64,000 bases of DNA from the NCBI RefSeq assembly GCF_004569635.1, contig NZ_SPOZ01000008.1, positions 75-64,074 on the forward strand. The letters run 5' to 3'. Under the pieces are notes generated by a model. That model made no database searches. It was not told the DNA's origin and worked only from the letters and a program-made list of their open reading frames with translations. Made by a program: the position numbers and the translations under genes. This DNA is from Streptococcus sp. LYSM12. GTDB taxonomy: Bacteria > Bacillota > Bacilli > Lactobacillales > Streptococcaceae. Below are positions 1 through 10,021 of this stretch, in pieces (within the stretch, counting starts at the first letter, position 1; each line of letters starts with the position of its first letter).

Positions 1-129
1 TGAAAGTTGTTTTTCCCAAACGTAAAGTGTGTTTGTGCTAATGCCAAAAAGCGCACAGGTTTCTTTTTTGCTGTGACCAGCAGTTACGTATTCTAATACT
101 CGGTTCCTAAAATCTAAATCATATGCCAT
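1..129 (-). mobile_element. IS630-family transposase, N-terminal fragment (runs off window)
   Basis: Reading leftward from an ATG at 129 gives 43 codons that are open to the window edge. The peptide starts MAYDLDFRNRVLEYVTAGHS and continues into a helix-turn-helix ending in a TLYVWEKQ-like recognition helix. This is the usual DNA-binding start of IS630/Tc1-mariner-type transposases, which move DNA by cut and paste into TA dinucleotides. The catalytic DDE domain would lie outside the window, so I cannot say whether the copy is intact. It matters here because the chromosomal part of the window is full of short elements flanked by TA. Confidence 0.75.
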
Positions 130-191
130 ATAACTACTATACCATATACTGTTTATAAACTAAAGGAGTATATAAATCTGATTTAATTCTA

Positions 192-941
192 TTATTGACA
201 AGCCCGATTTCTTTCTAGTCTTTCAAGCAAGGGCAGCAAATCTGCCAGGGACGGAATGACGTACGGTGTGTAGGCAGATAGACATTCCACTGTTCCTACG
301 CCACTAGTAACTCCGACTGCTAAAGCATGGCCATTTTTCGCAAAACGCATATCATTTGGAGTGTCACCAACGACCATAATCTCCGCTGGATGGCACTCCC
401 ATAAAGTAGCGACTTTCTGTAGAAGACTTCTGTCTGGTTTGACAGGTAGACCATTATCTGAAGCTCCTAAAAAGCTAATAAAAGATGTCAACTCCAAATC
501 GTTCATACACTTCCAAGTAGCTTGGAAAGTATCCGTCGTCACAATCCCGATGAAAATCCCCCGCTCCCTCAACTGCTGAAAGAGGGACTTCATATCTGTA
601 AAGGTTGCTTCTTTCATATCGGCACAGGCAATTTCGTTGCCAAAATAGTTTTCTAAACGTTCGCTTAAGTCTTTCAACTCTAAATCAGGTACTACCGTTT
701 TAACAACTGCTGCTACATCTTGAGCAATAAGATCATAGGGTTTCCAAGCAATAGCTCCCTCCGGATCAATCTGACCGTTCTTGATACCGATTGCTTCTTC
801 CAATACAGGTAGATACTCCTCCTGTGGCTGCACACCATAGTCTGCCATAAGGCGTTCAAGAACCGGCTTGATAGCTGGTTGCCAAAGGGCAAAAAAGTCC
901 AAGATTGTTCCGTCTTTATCAAAGAGTATTCCTTTTATCAT
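192..941 (-). CDS. HAD-superfamily phosphatase (phosphoglycolate phosphatase-like)
   Basis: 249 residues, a normal length for a HAD subfamily I phosphatase. Motif I is LFDKDGTILD, with the nucleophile and acid/base aspartates at residues 8 and 10. A helical cap follows, then the GIVTTD segment (motif II), and motif IV appears as VVGDTPNDM. These enzymes hydrolyse small phosphate monoesters in the cytoplasm through an aspartyl-phosphate. The ATG overlaps the stop of the upstream PHP gene by 4 bp, so the two are translationally coupled and form the end of a five-gene operon with an ABC importer. The substrate cannot be read from sequence; dephosphorylating the product of the PHP enzyme is a reasonable inference. 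Confidence 0.85.
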   Translation of the reverse strand: MIKGILFDKDGTILDFFALWQPAIKPVLERLMADYGVQPQEEYLPVLEEAIGIKNGQIDPEGAIAWKPYDLIAQDVAAVVKTVVPDLELKDLSERLENYFGNEIACADMKEATFTDMKSLFQQLRERGIFIGIVTTDTFQATWKCMNDLELTSFISFLGASDNGLPVKPDRSLLQKVATLWECHPAEIMVVGDTPNDMRFAKNGHALAVGVTSGVGTVECLSAYTPYVIPSLADLLPLLERLERNRACQ

Positions 942-2440
942 ATGTTGATTCCTAACTGCTGGCTCGCTTGCGCAAAAGTCCTAATCTGTGGCTCTTTCTT
1001 GCCTTTTGTAATCGCATTCCCATAAAAACGGAAATCGTCACCAACTTTGGTATTGGCACCAAAACGAATCCATTGGTAGAAGTCCGCTTGCAACGGGATT
1101 TGACCAGACACATGATACAGATTTTTACCGACTTGCTCCAGTTCAAGCTCCACTTTCTTACCATTGTAGAGGTAGAAAAGGATTGGCTCTTCTGCAATAG
1201 TAAGGCTCAGGTCAAATAGAAGATACTCTGCATCTTTGGGTAACGTATCTCCAAATAGAAATTCTTGCCCATCGTCAGTAGTAAATCGTGCTTCAAGCTT
1301 GCAAAAACGAGTTACATAGGCATGGCAATCTTGGAGAGCTGTCAGAAGATTTTCTACTGATAAATGCTCCATCAGCAACCAGGTGGAGGGATCTCCAGGA
1401 ACTGATGGAGTCTTGGCAGTTGCATAACATTCCCCTTTTAACATGTGAGAATCACTGCCTCCAATCGCACAAATTCGGTAGCCCTCTGACCAAAGAAGGT
1501 CGGCCAAAGCAACCGCTTGTTGATTGGCCTTTCTTCCTTCTGCGTGCGGCTCCAATTCATAAGTCGGGTCATTGATAATTTCCAAGCAGTTGACGCGGTG
1601 CCATTCCAAGTCTCCAAATAACCATTTCCATTCATATAAGTAAGGATGATTTATAGAAAAAAGCCAGCCGTTGTCTTGACATTCCTTGATAAAGGTATCC
1701 ATAGCGAATAGAACATTCTGCTTTTCTTTCTCCAAGATGATAGCATCTAAATTCTCCGGTCTTTTAGTTAACCCAAAAACATTGGCATGACCAAAATTAG
1801 TCGTCATCTCAATCCCAGGCATGACAAATAGCTCCGTCTTTTCCCAACCTGTATGGAGAAGATTATGCTCAGTAGCAACATAAAAATCCAATCCCTCTTC
1901 TAATACCTTAGCCGTCACACTCCCAATCAACTCTTTGCCGTCAGACAGCTGAGTATGGGTATGAAAATCCCCCCGGTACCATTTTTTCCCCTTTTGGTAG
2001 ATTTTTTTCATATCAAAGTAAACATATTCAAAATCTTCATTTACCCAACTTGGACCATTGATTGCTTCTGCAACGTCGCTATCTCCAAAATCTAATTGGA
2101 TATTAAATGCAAGGGGTTCTTGGTCAAAATATTTCCCATATTCTTGGTTGTAAATAGCTTCAATTGTCCATGATCCAGTAGGCATGGTACCTGGAACTCC
2201 ACCAATCGTAGTCCGCTCAGGTCTGGTGCTCAAAGAAATACAGGGCTGACTATAGCTTAATTGCTTTTGGAAACGAATCTTTCCCCTACTATCCTTAATC
2301 ATTAAAAGCACTAGCATGGTATAGGGATATTTTAGGTCATGATGTAGGGTAATGCCTTGACACTGAGGAGGCATGGCAAAGTGATTCTGACATACAGGTA
2401 TATTCTTACTATTTAATTGAAAATGATAGGTCTGCGTCAT
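938..2440 (-). CDS. PHP-domain metal-dependent phosphoesterase (CehA/McbA type)
   Basis: 500 residues. A beta-rich N-terminal region of about 160 residues is followed by a PHP (polymerase and histidinol phosphatase) domain. The metal ligands are visible in FHTHTQLSDGK, ATEHN, the PGIEMTT segment, SINHP and GGSDSH. CehA/McbA-type PHP proteins hydrolyse phosphodiesters or related esters using a multi-metal centre. No signal peptide is seen, so it should act in the cytoplasm. It lies 11 bp downstream of the binding-protein gene and overlaps the HAD phosphatase gene by 4 bp. This suggests that the imported ligand is, or becomes, a phospho-ester that is opened here and then dephosphorylated. The family call is firm; the substrate is unknown. 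Confidence 0.85.
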   Translation of the reverse strand: MTQTYHFQLNSKNIPVCQNHFAMPPQCQGITLHHDLKYPYTMLVLLMIKDSRGKIRFQKQLSYSQPCISLSTRPERTTIGGVPGTMPTGSWTIEAIYNQEYGKYFDQEPLAFNIQLDFGDSDVAEAINGPSWVNEDFEYVYFDMKKIYQKGKKWYRGDFHTHTQLSDGKELIGSVTAKVLEEGLDFYVATEHNLLHTGWEKTELFVMPGIEMTTNFGHANVFGLTKRPENLDAIILEKEKQNVLFAMDTFIKECQDNGWLFSINHPYLYEWKWLFGDLEWHRVNCLEIINDPTYELEPHAEGRKANQQAVALADLLWSEGYRICAIGGSDSHMLKGECYATAKTPSVPGDPSTWLLMEHLSVENLLTALQDCHAYVTRFCKLEARFTTDDGQEFLFGDTLPKDAEYLLFDLSLTIAEEPILFYLYNGKKVELELEQVGKNLYHVSGQIPLQADFYQWIRFGANTKVGDDFRFYGNAITKGKKEPQIRTFAQASQQLGINI

Positions 2441-2451
2441 TCCGTTCCTCG

Positions 2452-3765
2452 CTACTCCTTTTTCAAGGCTTTGTCAAGAGCCTTTTGCGCCGTTTCTTGA
2501 GCCTCGTTCAAGGCTTCTTTAGCTGGTATATTTTCCAATTCTACCTTGTCTGCAGCAATCTTCAAAGCATCGTAAATAGCACCACCGGTTGGATCAACTG
2601 GCAAGATAGAGCCATGTTTAGCCTGTTCAAACGGTACAAGAGCTTGTGGATTTTCTTTAATATATTCTTGGTAGTCCTGATTCTCAGTAATACCTTTGTT
2701 CACTGCTACATAACCAACCGACTTGGTCCAATGAATTTGGTTTTCAACATTAGTAAAGAATTGAATAAACTCAAAGGCACCCCTTTTCTCTTCAACTGTG
2801 GAGCTTTCTAAGATACTCATTAATAGGGCATCTGCTGCTGGTACCGATGAAGAATCCGTATCCCAAGCTGGCTGTTCCATGGCTTGTACTTTGGTAAAGT
2901 CAAGATCCGCTTGGTCACCTGATGAACCTGTGTAGCCACCTGCAGTATTGTCAAGAACATCTTCGATTGTCTTATACCAGTATTCCCAACCTTGACCTCC
3001 TGAATGAACTTTCATCGTCTGGTCATCATGAATCCATACACGGAACTGTTCCCACACTTCTATCCATTCCTGGGCATTTATCGTCACAGTCTTACCATCT
3101 TCACTAAACAGCTTGGCTCCATTACTGAGAGAAGCATCTATCAAATTATACTGTCCCCACATTGGTTCCCAGCCATATTGAAACTCCCCCGTATCTTTGA
3201 TTTTTCTAGCAACATCACCCAGGTCTTGCCATGTCTTGATAGAAGCCGGATTGATATTGGCTTTCTTGAAAGCCTCTTGATTGTAATAAAGAATTTGAGT
3301 GGTACCATAAGCGGGGAGACCAAAACGTTTTCCGTCTTCAGATACAGCTTGATTTGCAAATACTTCTAGATAATTGTTTATATCAAAAGTTTCGCTTGCT
3401 TTCCCTAATGCGTCCATATCTGCCAATAGCTTTTGTTTATTCAAATTTCGAGCTGCCCTACTGTCCAATAAGACAACATCCGGTGCCTTATTTCCTGCAA
3501 GCGCTGCTTGCAGTTTGATAAACGTTTCATTGTAATCTGCTTGCGTGACAATCTTCACTTCATATTTGTCTTGTGATTGATTGTAATCTTCTACCATATC
3601 ACTCCAAACATTGACAGCTGTCTTTCCGCCTGCAAACCAAAATTCTACTTCTGTTTTTCCAGCTTTCCCCTCAGGAGCTTCTGTAGAAGAAGTAGAGCTA
3701 CATGCAGTTAGTGCTCCCATAGTCAAAATACCTACTGTTACAAATGAAAACAACGTTCTTTTCAT
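2452..3765 (-). CDS. ABC sugar-type substrate-binding lipoprotein
   Basis: 437 residues from the ATG at 3765, which has a GAGGAGA ribosome site just upstream. An ATG 60 bp further upstream would add a charged leader before the signal peptide and is rejected. The N-terminus is a lipoprotein signal ending in the lipobox LTAC. The mature part is a cluster-B/UgpB-like extracellular solute-binding protein, with a VEFWFAGGK start and a hinge segment around ILYYNQEAF. It should sit on the outer face of the membrane and deliver a carbohydrate or glycerophosphodiester-like ligand to the two permeases encoded upstream. No ATPase is encoded in the operon, so a shared MsmK-type ATPase is likely. Confidence 0.88.
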   Translation of the reverse strand: MKRTLFSFVTVGILTMGALTACSSTSSTEAPEGKAGKTEVEFWFAGGKTAVNVWSDMVEDYNQSQDKYEVKIVTQADYNETFIKLQAALAGNKAPDVVLLDSRAARNLNKQKLLADMDALGKASETFDINNYLEVFANQAVSEDGKRFGLPAYGTTQILYYNQEAFKKANINPASIKTWQDLGDVARKIKDTGEFQYGWEPMWGQYNLIDASLSNGAKLFSEDGKTVTINAQEWIEVWEQFRVWIHDDQTMKVHSGGQGWEYWYKTIEDVLDNTAGGYTGSSGDQADLDFTKVQAMEQPAWDTDSSSVPAADALLMSILESSTVEEKRGAFEFIQFFTNVENQIHWTKSVGYVAVNKGITENQDYQEYIKENPQALVPFEQAKHGSILPVDPTGGAIYDALKIAADKVELENIPAKEALNEAQETAQKALDKALKKE

Positions 3766-3779
3766 GACAATCTCCTCTT

Positions 3780-4634
3780 TTATCCTTTCATGCCGGTTTC
3801 TCCTCCGACACCCTTTATAAACCATTTTTGTGCAACTGCAAAAATAACCAACAATGGGGCTACAATGACCGTACTAGCAGCCATAACCTTAGCCCATTCT
3901 GTACCATAGGCTCCTCCTTCAATGAAGAAACTCCGTAACCCCTGTGATACAAGATATTTTGACTGATCATTAGTAATTAACGATGGCCACATATAACTAT
4001 TGTAAGCAGCAATAAAACTCATCCAACCAAAGGTACTAAAGGAGGATTTCGTCATAGGATATAAAATCTCCCAGAGCACTCGAAAATGTGCTGCACCATC
4101 CATCCACGCTGCCTCTACTAGCGCTTTAGGGATTTGCATAAAGGCCTGTCTCAGCAAAAAGATTCCAAAAATACTAATCGTACTGGATACAATTAAACCT
4201 GTTAGAGTATTTAACATCCCCCCTTTGGATAAGATAATATAACTTGGTATATAAGTAGCGGCTGTTGGTAGCATATAGGTGCTCATTATGACGGAAAAAA
4301 GGAGATGGCGGCCCTTAAATTTTAGAAATACAAGGGCATAAGCCAGCATAGCACCTGTTATCATTTGAATTACCACAATTATCAGTGAAGTCCATAAACT
4401 ATTCCAAATGTAGCGTGGGATGGGCGAATGAAATAAGACTTCCAAAAAGTTCGACCATTGTGGTATCTTGGGTAGGAAAATCTTTACATCCATCACTTCT
4501 AGCTTGGTTTTTAGCGAAGATACTACCATCCAAATAAACGGAAAAGCTGTGAAAAGACCAACAAAGAGTAAGATGAGCCACTTAGCAACTATCTTCGTCG
4601 TGATTTTAAAATTGGACTGTATGTGGTTGACCAT
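3780..4634 (-). CDS. Carbohydrate ABC transporter permease, MalG/UgpE type
   Basis: 284 residues with six predicted membrane segments. The inner-membrane permease signature is visible around residues 175-205 (EAAWMDGAAHFRVLWEILYP), matching the EAAxxDGA loop that contacts the ATPase. The protein starts with a short basic cytoplasmic tail, then LILLFVGLFTAFPFIWMV, typical of MalG-type permeases. It lies 9 bp after the first permease gene and 14 bp before the lipoprotein gene, so all belong to one operon. It should form the translocation channel with its upstream partner. Confidence 0.9.
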   Translation of the reverse strand: MVNHIQSNFKITTKIVAKWLILLFVGLFTAFPFIWMVVSSLKTKLEVMDVKIFLPKIPQWSNFLEVLFHSPIPRYIWNSLWTSLIIVVIQMITGAMLAYALVFLKFKGRHLLFSVIMSTYMLPTAATYIPSYIILSKGGMLNTLTGLIVSSTISIFGIFLLRQAFMQIPKALVEAAWMDGAAHFRVLWEILYPMTKSSFSTFGWMSFIAAYNSYMWPSLITNDQSKYLVSQGLRSFFIEGGAYGTEWAKVMAASTVIVAPLLVIFAVAQKWFIKGVGGETGMKG

Positions 4635-4643
4635 GTTTTCTCC

Positions 4644-5528
4644 TTAATAGTGAACCCATTTCTTAGAAGCAATAAATTGCAAATAGGACAAAAAGACTGT
4701 TATGAGAACCATTATCACAGCAACGGCAGTCGCCTGACCCATATTATACTCTTCAAAACCTAATTGATAATACATATACAATAGTGTCCTTGTACTCCCA
4801 CTCGGTCCACCTTGCGTGAGAATCTGAACCTGATCATAAACTTGTAAGGAATTAACCATGGTAATAATCATCAAGAAAAAAGTCGTTGGAGAGATACTAG
4901 GTAAGGTCATATCGAAAAATTGTCGCCATGGCTTTGCCCCATCTAAGGCACTCGCCTCGTAAATATCTTTTGGAACCCTTTCAAGAGCAGAGAGATAAAC
5001 TATCATAGCGTATCCCAAGCTTTTCCATACCGTTACAATGATAACTGCCAACATAGCTGTCTTGGAACTTTGCAACCAGTTTAGAGCTGGCAAATGAAAC
5101 AATTTTAATAACTGATTTGCAAAACCATTTTTAGGTTCATAAATCCATGTCCATACAATGGAAATAGCCACCGTCGGAGTAATCCAAGGTGAAAAAAGAA
5201 TGAACTTAAAAAAACTACCTCCTGGGATACTTTTCTGCAACAAGAGGGCGAGAAATAAGCCACCAATGATTGTTGGTACCAAGGTTCCTAGTGTAAAGAC
5301 TACTGTATTAAAAAGCGCTTCATAAAAGCGAGAATCTGTCATCAGATCCCTATAATTCTCAAAGAAAACCACCTGATACTCTGGCGTCACGAAACTCCAG
5401 TCAGTAAAGCTTAACCAAGCCGTCTGGAGGATAGGATAAATCCAAAAGACAAAGAGTGGAATCAAAGCAGGCAAGATGAAGAATAGAATTGAAAAAGCAT
5501 TCTTCATTGAATTATATTTAAATGACAT
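4644..5528 (-). CDS. Carbohydrate ABC transporter permease, MalF/UgpA type
   Basis: 294 residues, six membrane segments, and the permease loop EASALDGAKPWRQFFDMTLP near residue 195. It starts SFKYNSMKNAFSILFFILPA; an internal ATG at codon 8 is a possible alternative start. This is the first gene of the leftward five-gene operon and pairs with the next permease to form the membrane channel. MalF/UgpA-type permeases of about 295 residues without a large periplasmic loop are usual in Gram-positive bacteria. An extended -10 box lies 180 bp upstream. Confidence 0.9.
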   Translation of the reverse strand: MSFKYNSMKNAFSILFFILPALIPLFVFWIYPILQTAWLSFTDWSFVTPEYQVVFFENYRDLMTDSRFYEALFNTVVFTLGTLVPTIIGGLFLALLLQKSIPGGSFFKFILFSPWITPTVAISIVWTWIYEPKNGFANQLLKLFHLPALNWLQSSKTAMLAVIIVTVWKSLGYAMIVYLSALERVPKDIYEASALDGAKPWRQFFDMTLPSISPTTFFLMIITMVNSLQVYDQVQILTQGGPSGSTRTLLYMYYQLGFEEYNMGQATAVAVIMVLITVFLSYLQFIASKKWVHY

Positions 5529-5707
5529 GCAGCAATATCCTTATAAGTAAACTAAGAGACAATCCAGTTAAAAAATCCGACTACAAATACTAGTGAGCTA
5601 ACACTCAGTAACATCCTTTACCATTCTCATGATAGATATTTCTTAAATACCATAAGCAAACCACAATAATGAAAGGGCTATTCTCACCTATATAACCATT
5701 TACTGTA

Positions 5708-5746
5708 AGTATAGCAAACAATTTTTTATGTTTTATATCGTTTTCT
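5708..5746 (-). promoter_or_regulatory. Candidate promoter with cre-like site for the ABC/PHP/HAD operon
   Basis: On the minus strand the sequence TGCTATACT (-10 at 5708-5713) is an extended -10 element. About 20 bp upstream, positions 5733-5746 read AGAAAACGATATAA. This matches the CcpA cre consensus TGWNANCGNTNWCA at all but two fixed positions. It would place the sugar-type importer under carbon catabolite control. The -35 is poor, so the assignment is tentative. Confidence 0.4.
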
Positions 5747-6330
5747 GTAAAAGTATTGTAAATAGTACACGAAAGAAGAATTTCCCCGCAACTAAAAGCT
5801 GTTTGGCATAGGCCTGTCCAAACCTGCTTAATAGCGCTTATTTAGAAGATATAGGTAAAACATCATGGCTTAGGCTTAAAGTATCTAATGACGTAGAGTT
5901 CTTTATGCCCACACGCATGCCCCTCTCAACAGCAGACATTTGGGACAATTCAGCTGCGCCTCCTTCCTCTTCTACTAGGTTAAAAAAAGACGCAAGCCAC
6001 AAGGAATAAGTAAGCTAGAAAAAACAGTAGATACAGTCGCAATATATGGGGACGTTTTCCAACTATTCTAATCATTTTTTGAATGAACATTTGTTATAGC
6101 TAGAAAATTAGGGCATTTCATTACAGCTACTCTGCTGTGGCTATGATCCAGTATGACAGTAAAACCGTGCACTAATACCACGTCAGTATCCTTACCAAAA
6201 CCAGCGGTGATGACCTTTCAGCAGGAAAAAGGGTTCTCCACCTTATTTCCCCTGTTCTCACCCCCATTGAATTGTTCTGGCCCGTTTTAGATTGAAAACA
6301 TTGAAAACGTTGACCCTATCCATTTCTAAA

Positions 6331-6590
6331 AGCGGGAAAGAACGCGACAGGTGGAAAAACCGAGTTCGGTTTTTCCACACTTCCCACATTTTAGGTTCAG
6401 TCTGAAAGGGGCTGGGAATAGACCGCTTCAATCCCCTAAGATAGGTTTGCGCCTAAAAGTGAACAAAGCTGAGCGAAAAGCTCTAGTAGCGGTTTTTAGC
6501 CTGTCCCCTTGAAACCCAAAATGACGCTTCACTTTCAGCTTCAACACTACAATAGCCATTGAAGCATCCAACCACCGACCTGAGATATTG
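6331..6590 (+). repeat. Long intergenic repeat, copy 1
   Basis: Shares blocks with 22060-22341, 23206-23274 and 31728-32118. Common words are a GGGAAAGAACGCGACAGG-like start, a stretch like AGTTCGGTTTTTCC, then ATTYTAGGTT followed by GTCTGAAA, and further on CCATTGAAGCATCCAACCAC. The central hairpin seen in copies 2 and 3 is degenerate here (AAGCTCTAGTAGCGG). I found no reading frame common to the copies. Confidence 0.6.
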
Positions 6591-6680
6591 CTGTAAATTT
6601 TACCTGGTGGAGAGGGGACTTTTGTCCACTATGCCTCTTAAACGGAAACGTTCTGGGAGGGATAAAATAGTAAAAATAAT

Positions 6681-6705
6681 AGACCTGACAGTCGTCGTCA
6701 GGTCT
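6681..6705 (-). terminator. Hairpin, possible terminator of the LacI-type regulator gene
   Basis: Perfect 9-bp arms AGACCTGAC / GTCAGGTCT with a 7-base loop. Reading leftward it is followed by ATTATTTTTACTATTTT, a weak T-rich tail. It is 370 bp beyond the regulator stop, which makes the assignment uncertain. Confidence 0.35.
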
Positions 6706-7076
6706 AAGCTATCTTAATGGAAGTACATCAAAAACAAAACCAAGCCGGTTTAACGAAAGGCTTGACTACTGTCTATATAGCTATCAGTATAGTGGGCCCC
6801 AGGTTAGCTCAATGTAATACTCCCCAGTCCCCTTATCATTCCCTACCCGATGTAGGTCTTGAATTTATCCTGATAGAACAGCCTTATTGTAAGCATTTCA
6901 AACACAACATACAATTTGATAATGTGGTTATCTTATTTCTGAACTGGTTTAAAATTGTTTTTCTTAGCTACTATATCACTTGGTCCTCCATCTTTCAAGA
7001 TCATACAGTAGCCTAGTCCTCGCTTCCTTGCTCTTGGCAACATGGTCAGCTATCATCTTCATGTCGATTACTATTG

Positions 7077-8066
<990 letters not shown>

Positions 8067-8160
8067 TCATCAACCGATTCTTTGCTTTCTATTTATTATA
8101 GTTTATTTGGTTTTAATTAGCAAACAAACTAGATTATCCAGGATTATTTTTAGTAAAATA

Positions 8161-8208
8161 TTGATTTTTAGTAAACCCTATAGTACAATGGTTCTGAAAG
8201 CGATTACT
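8161..8208 (+). promoter_or_regulatory. Promoter with overlapping cre site for the PTS-sulfatase operon
   Basis: A sigma-A promoter reads TTGATT (8161-8166), 17-bp spacer, TACAAT (8184-8189). Immediately downstream, at 8195-8208, TGAAAGCGATTACT matches the CcpA cre consensus TGWNANCGNTNWCA in every fixed position but the last. A cre site at the transcription start acts as a roadblock, so glucose repression of the operon is predicted. The LacI-type repressor encoded divergently may bind nearby. Confidence 0.65.
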
Positions 8209-8352
8209 TCGCTTGTCATTTAAATAATACTTACTGAAAATCAACAGGAAGCAAGGAAACGACGAGCTAGGTCAAACAGTATTTATCACTCCTTGCTGAC
8301 AAATTAGCAGTTTGAGTTTCAAAGAGTATAAATGCCTATAGGAGGAAGAAAA

Positions 8353-9087
8353 ATGACAGGTTTAACAGTTGTTCAAATTGTGCTGCTGACCTTATTAGCA
8401 GTGGTATGCGGACTAGATCCATATATTTCAGGATTACAGTTAAGTAAGCCTGCAATTGCTGGATTCTTGGCAGGTCTTATCATGGGAGATATTCAGACAG
8501 GTTTATTTGTCGGATCAACCTTGCAGCTAATGGTCTTGGGGGTTGGGACCTTTGGTGGTGCCTCCATTCCGGACTTCGCTTCTGGTGCCATTATCGGAAC
8601 AGCCCTGGGGGTGGTGAGTGGCAAAGACTTAGAATTTGCCATCGGACTATCTGTTCCAGTCGGACTGCTCATGGTTCAGTTAGATATTTTGGCCCGTTTC
8701 TGTAATGTCTTCTTCTTGCATCGGATTGATAAACATATTGAAAACAAAGAATTTTACAAAATCAATCGTGAAGCATGGTTTAGCTTACTACCAATCGGTT
8801 TATCTCGTGCCTTTCCAGTCGCTATGCCACTCTTCTTCGGAAATCAGATGATTGAAAAAGTGACCGCATATGCTCCTGAATGGTTGATGGGAGGTCTCCG
8901 TTTAGCAGGTGCAACCTTACCAGTCGTAGGGATTGCTATCTTGCTTCGTTACCTACCCGTAAAAAAATTCATACCATTCTTGCTAATTGGTTACTTACTT
9001 GCTGCTTACTTGCACGTTCCGATGATGGGAATTGCACTATTTGGCGCAGCCTGTGCAGCACTTCACTTTAACAAATTAAACGAGTAA
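8353..9087 (+). CDS. PTS mannose/sorbose-family EIIC component
   Basis: 244 residues from the ATG at 8353, chosen because AGGAGGAAG lies 4 bp upstream; an ATG 21 bp earlier lies before that ribosome site. The family pattern is clear: VCGLDPYISGLQLSKP, the GLIMGDIQTGLFVGSTLQLM membrane segment and GGASIPDFASGAIIG, as in ManY, AgaC and SorA proteins. EIIC forms part of the sugar channel in the membrane. Its IID partner follows, but no IIA or IIB gene is present, so those must be encoded elsewhere. Next to a sulfatase, an amino-sugar or uronic-acid disaccharide is a likely cargo, by analogy with AgaCD/hyaluronan-type systems. Confidence 0.88.
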   Translation: MTGLTVVQIVLLTLLAVVCGLDPYISGLQLSKPAIAGFLAGLIMGDIQTGLFVGSTLQLMVLGVGTFGGASIPDFASGAIIGTALGVVSGKDLEFAIGLSVPVGLLMVQLDILARFCNVFFLHRIDKHIENKEFYKINREAWFSLLPIGLSRAFPVAMPLFFGNQMIEKVTAYAPEWLMGGLRLAGATLPVVGIAILLRYLPVKKFIPFLLIGYLLAAYLHVPMMGIALFGAACAALHFNKLNE

Positions 9088-9139
9088 GGAACAAGCCCAC
9101 AAATCGCTCATGTTGGAGGAAATGGAGAGGAGATAGAGG

Positions 9140-9985
9140 ATGATGAACTCTAAGAAATTAAAGCCAACTGCAACTCTTACAGACAAACGAATAACAGAAA
9201 AAGATATTCGCAAAGCTAGCTTACGTTATATGTTTGGCGGACAGTTAGGTTGGAACTATGAGCGAATGATGAGTGTCGCTTATGTTCGCTCCATCTATCC
9301 GATCCTACATCAATTATATGGCGAAGACCCAGACACCTTACAAGAAATGCTCAAAATGGAAATGCAATTCTACAATACCAGTCCTTTTTTATCCGCGATT
9401 ATCACAGGAATTGATTTGAGTTTACAAAACGAAAAAGGAGCCAAATCAAAAGATGCTATCGCCGCGGTTAAGACAGGTTTAATGGGACCCTTTGCAGCCG
9501 TCGGAGATGCTCTGTTTGGAGCTGTTATTCCAACTATTTTTGGATCATTAGCAGCTTATATGGGCCAGCAAGGAAATCCAGTTGGGGTCATCATCTGGTT
9601 AGGAGCTGCACTGGTCATCCTGTTCTTACGTTATTTTGAAATGCCTTTTGCCTTTCGTGAGGGTAAAAAATTAGTTAGCAACCTTGGAAATCTTTTAAAT
9701 AATATGACAGATGCTGCAACTCTCATGGGAGTGTTGGTCATCGGTGGCTTAATTCCAACTGTCGTAAAAGTTACGGTACCTTTCGAATTGAAAATAGGAG
9801 AAAAGGTTCTAGTCTTGCAAACCGATCTGCTTGATGCTATCTTACCAAACTTGGTTCCAGTCACGTTAGTAGCTCTAGCCTACTGGTTGCTCGGACTTAA
9901 ACACATGAATTCAACTCGGCTTATCTGGCTCTTTCTCATCGCATCTATTGTATGTTACAGCTTCAAAATTCTTGCCATTGGTTAA
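9140..9985 (+). CDS. PTS mannose-family EIID component
   Basis: 281 residues. The start is ATGATG, with GGAGAGGAGATAGAGG just upstream, so either methionine is possible. Typical IID features are the KASLRYMFGGQLGWNYERM block near the N-terminus, AVKTGLMGPFAAVGDALFGA in the middle, and a C-terminal membrane anchor. IID and IIC form the translocation complex of mannose-family PTS systems. The gene follows the IIC gene by 52 bp and precedes the sulfatase gene by 36 bp, which supports uptake and desulfation acting on the same sugar. Confidence 0.9.
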   Translation: MMNSKKLKPTATLTDKRITEKDIRKASLRYMFGGQLGWNYERMMSVAYVRSIYPILHQLYGEDPDTLQEMLKMEMQFYNTSPFLSAIITGIDLSLQNEKGAKSKDAIAAVKTGLMGPFAAVGDALFGAVIPTIFGSLAAYMGQQGNPVGVIIWLGAALVILFLRYFEMPFAFREGKKLVSNLGNLLNNMTDAATLMGVLVIGGLIPTVVKVTVPFELKIGEKVLVLQTDLLDAILPNLVPVTLVALAYWLLGLKHMNSTRLIWLFLIASIVCYSFKILAIG

Positions 9986-10021
9986 CGTACAGTAGCACAC
10001 AGTAATAGAAAGGTATATCTA

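Larger units (their letters stand above)
5760..7076. other. Long non-coding stretch with a degenerate repeat and a hairpin
   Basis: No convincing gene is seen in about 1.3 kb between the ABC operon and the LacI regulator. It contains copy 1 of the long intergenic repeat (6331-6590) and a hairpin at 6681-6705 (AGACCTGAC / GTCAGGTCT, 7-nt loop). On the minus strand this hairpin is followed by an AT-rich tail and could end the regulator transcript. A 99-codon open frame at 6717-7016 has no ribosome site and no recognisable composition, so it is not annotated. Confidence 0.6.

Noticed and set aside
5836..5995. Minus-strand open stretch containing ELSQMSAVERGMRVGIKNST
   Set aside because: Could be gene debris, but no start or family could be supported.
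6717..7016. 99-codon open frame on the plus strand
   Set aside because: No ribosome site, odd composition, lies in repeat-rich debris; no family recognised.
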